From assembly GCA_900753715.1 (NCBI GenBank), contig CAAEAE010000115.1, positions 1 to 6,261 of the forward strand: a stretch of DNA of 6,261 nt. The letters run 5' to 3'. The translations under genes and the position numbers were made by a program. Positions 5,550 to 6,261 of the stretch are shown piece after piece; the stretch's first letter is position 1; every line of letters begins with the position of its first letter. The notes beneath the pieces are model-generated. The model made no database searches and was not told the origin of the DNA. It worked only from the letters and a program-made list of their open reading frames with translations. The stretch is from an uncultured Roseburia sp. (lineage in GTDB: Bacteria > Bacillota_A > Clostridia > Lachnospirales > Lachnospiraceae).

Positions 5550-6261
5550 GACAAAAAAAGTTAGTCTACTATGGTAAAAAATGCCTGATATTCCTGATCT
5601 CAGTATTTATATTGTCTGTAGCTGTATTTTATGTAGCCCGTCTGGCACCGGGAGATCCACTGATCTCCTATTATGGCGACCGTACAGAGAAGATGAGTCC
5701 GGAAGAACGTGAATGGGCTATGGGAAAACTGGGATTGAACGAACCGATTTCTGTGCAGTATGTGAAGTGGGTAAAAAATGCCTTTCATGGAGAATTTGGA
5801 ATTTCATTTAAATATAAACAGGATGTGGTAGAAGTGATCGGCGGCCGTATTGGCAATACACTTGTACTTGGAGGAATCGGATTTATCATTATGTTTGCCG
5901 GAGCCTTGCTCCTGGGAATTCTGTGCGCCTGGTACGAAAACCGGCTGGCAGACCGGATCCTGTGTAAGCTGGGAACCATATCCAGTTGTATTCCTGAGTT
6001 TTGGATGGCTCTGGTCCTGATCCTTGTTTTTTCTGTAAATCTTAAGATCCTGCCAAGCAGTGGAGCTTACAGTACAGGAAATGCAGGAGATATCGGTGAC
6101 AGAGTGCTGCATCTGATCATGCCTCTGACCATCGTGGTCATGGAGCATTTATGGTATTATGCTTACATGATCCGAAATAAGATCCTTGAAGAGGTTCGCG
6201 CAGATTATGTACTTTTGGCAAAGGCAAAAGGCCTGGATAAGAAAAAGCTTATGTTCAGACA
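5546..6261 (+). CDS. ABC importer permease, OppB/DppB-like, 3' partial
   Basis: Inner (cell) membrane channel subunit; 238 residues are visible before the right edge, where a full OppB-type permease has roughly 300-340. It begins MRQKKLVYYGKKC at the ATG in ATGA, 4 bp overlapping the OppF-like stop, with only a distant, weak Shine-Dalgarno (GGGG near 5531-5534), which suggests coupled translation. Predicted membrane helices lie at about residues 13-33, 106-126, 153-172 and 187-208. The first helix ends in RLAPGDP, and LGLNEPISVQY and HGEFGIS are OppB-family landmarks in the extracellular region. The cytoplasmic EAA loop that docks onto the ATPases spans about residues 215-236 and contains DYVLLAKAKGLDKKKL, with the conserved G at 229. 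It is the B-type subunit by these features; a C-type partner is expected downstream. Confidence 0.94.
   Translation, partial: MRQKKLVYYGKKCLIFLISVFILSVAVFYVARLAPGDPLISYYGDRTEKMSPEEREWAMGKLGLNEPISVQYVKWVKNAFHGEFGISFKYKQDVVEVIGGRIGNTLVLGGIGFIIMFAGALLLGILCAWYENRLADRILCKLGTISSCIPEFWMALVLILVFSVNLKILPSSGAYSTGNAGDIGDRVLHLIMPLTIVVMEHLWYYAYMIRNKILEEVRADYVLLAKAKGLDKKKLMFR

Noticed and set aside
5785..6148. Minus-strand open frames within the permease gene
   Set aside because: Antisense shadows of a membrane-protein gene; the + strand frame shows OppB landmarks and the EAA loop.

Overview
The window looks like chromosomal DNA from a low-to-mid-GC Firmicute of the class Clostridia, most likely a gut Lachnospiraceae relative. 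This rests on the codon usage, the strong GGAGG-type ribosome binding sites, and a lysyl-tRNA synthetase carrying an extra C-terminal tRNA-binding domain. The placement is by eye and not backed by a search.

Layout, all genes on the + strand: (1) 1-1667, the 3' part of lysS, whose N-terminus lies left of the window. (2) 1668-1941, a 274-bp intergenic region dense in inverted repeats. It holds the lysS terminator, a 64-nt near-perfect inverted repeat that reuses the terminator's 3' arm, an 18-bp perfect palindrome, and an operator-like inverted repeat over a candidate extended -10 promoter. (3) 1942-3483, a family 5 (oligopeptide/dipeptide/nickel type) extracellular solute-binding protein. (4) 3484-3628, an intercistronic region with a bulged stem-loop followed by a strong intrinsic terminator. 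(5) 3629-4642 and 4635-5549, two OppD- and OppF-like ATPases with overlapping ends. (6) 5546-6261, the start of an OppB/DppB-like permease, cut by the right edge.

The four transport genes form one ABC importer operon in the order binding protein - ATPase D - ATPase F - permease B. A second permease (OppC type) is expected just past the right edge. The binding protein would capture a peptide or metal-chelate ligand outside the membrane, the B/C permeases would form the channel, and the D/F ATPases would drive uptake. The terminator between the binding-protein gene and the ATPases should make the binding protein more abundant than the membrane complex. The substrate cannot be told from sequence alone.

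Nothing here is clearly a new biological system. The points most worth a second look are the overlapping hairpin architecture after lysS, the binding protein's signal peptide lacking a lipobox cysteine, the loss of the usual cysteines from the OppD C-terminal domain, and the LysRS domain fusion.
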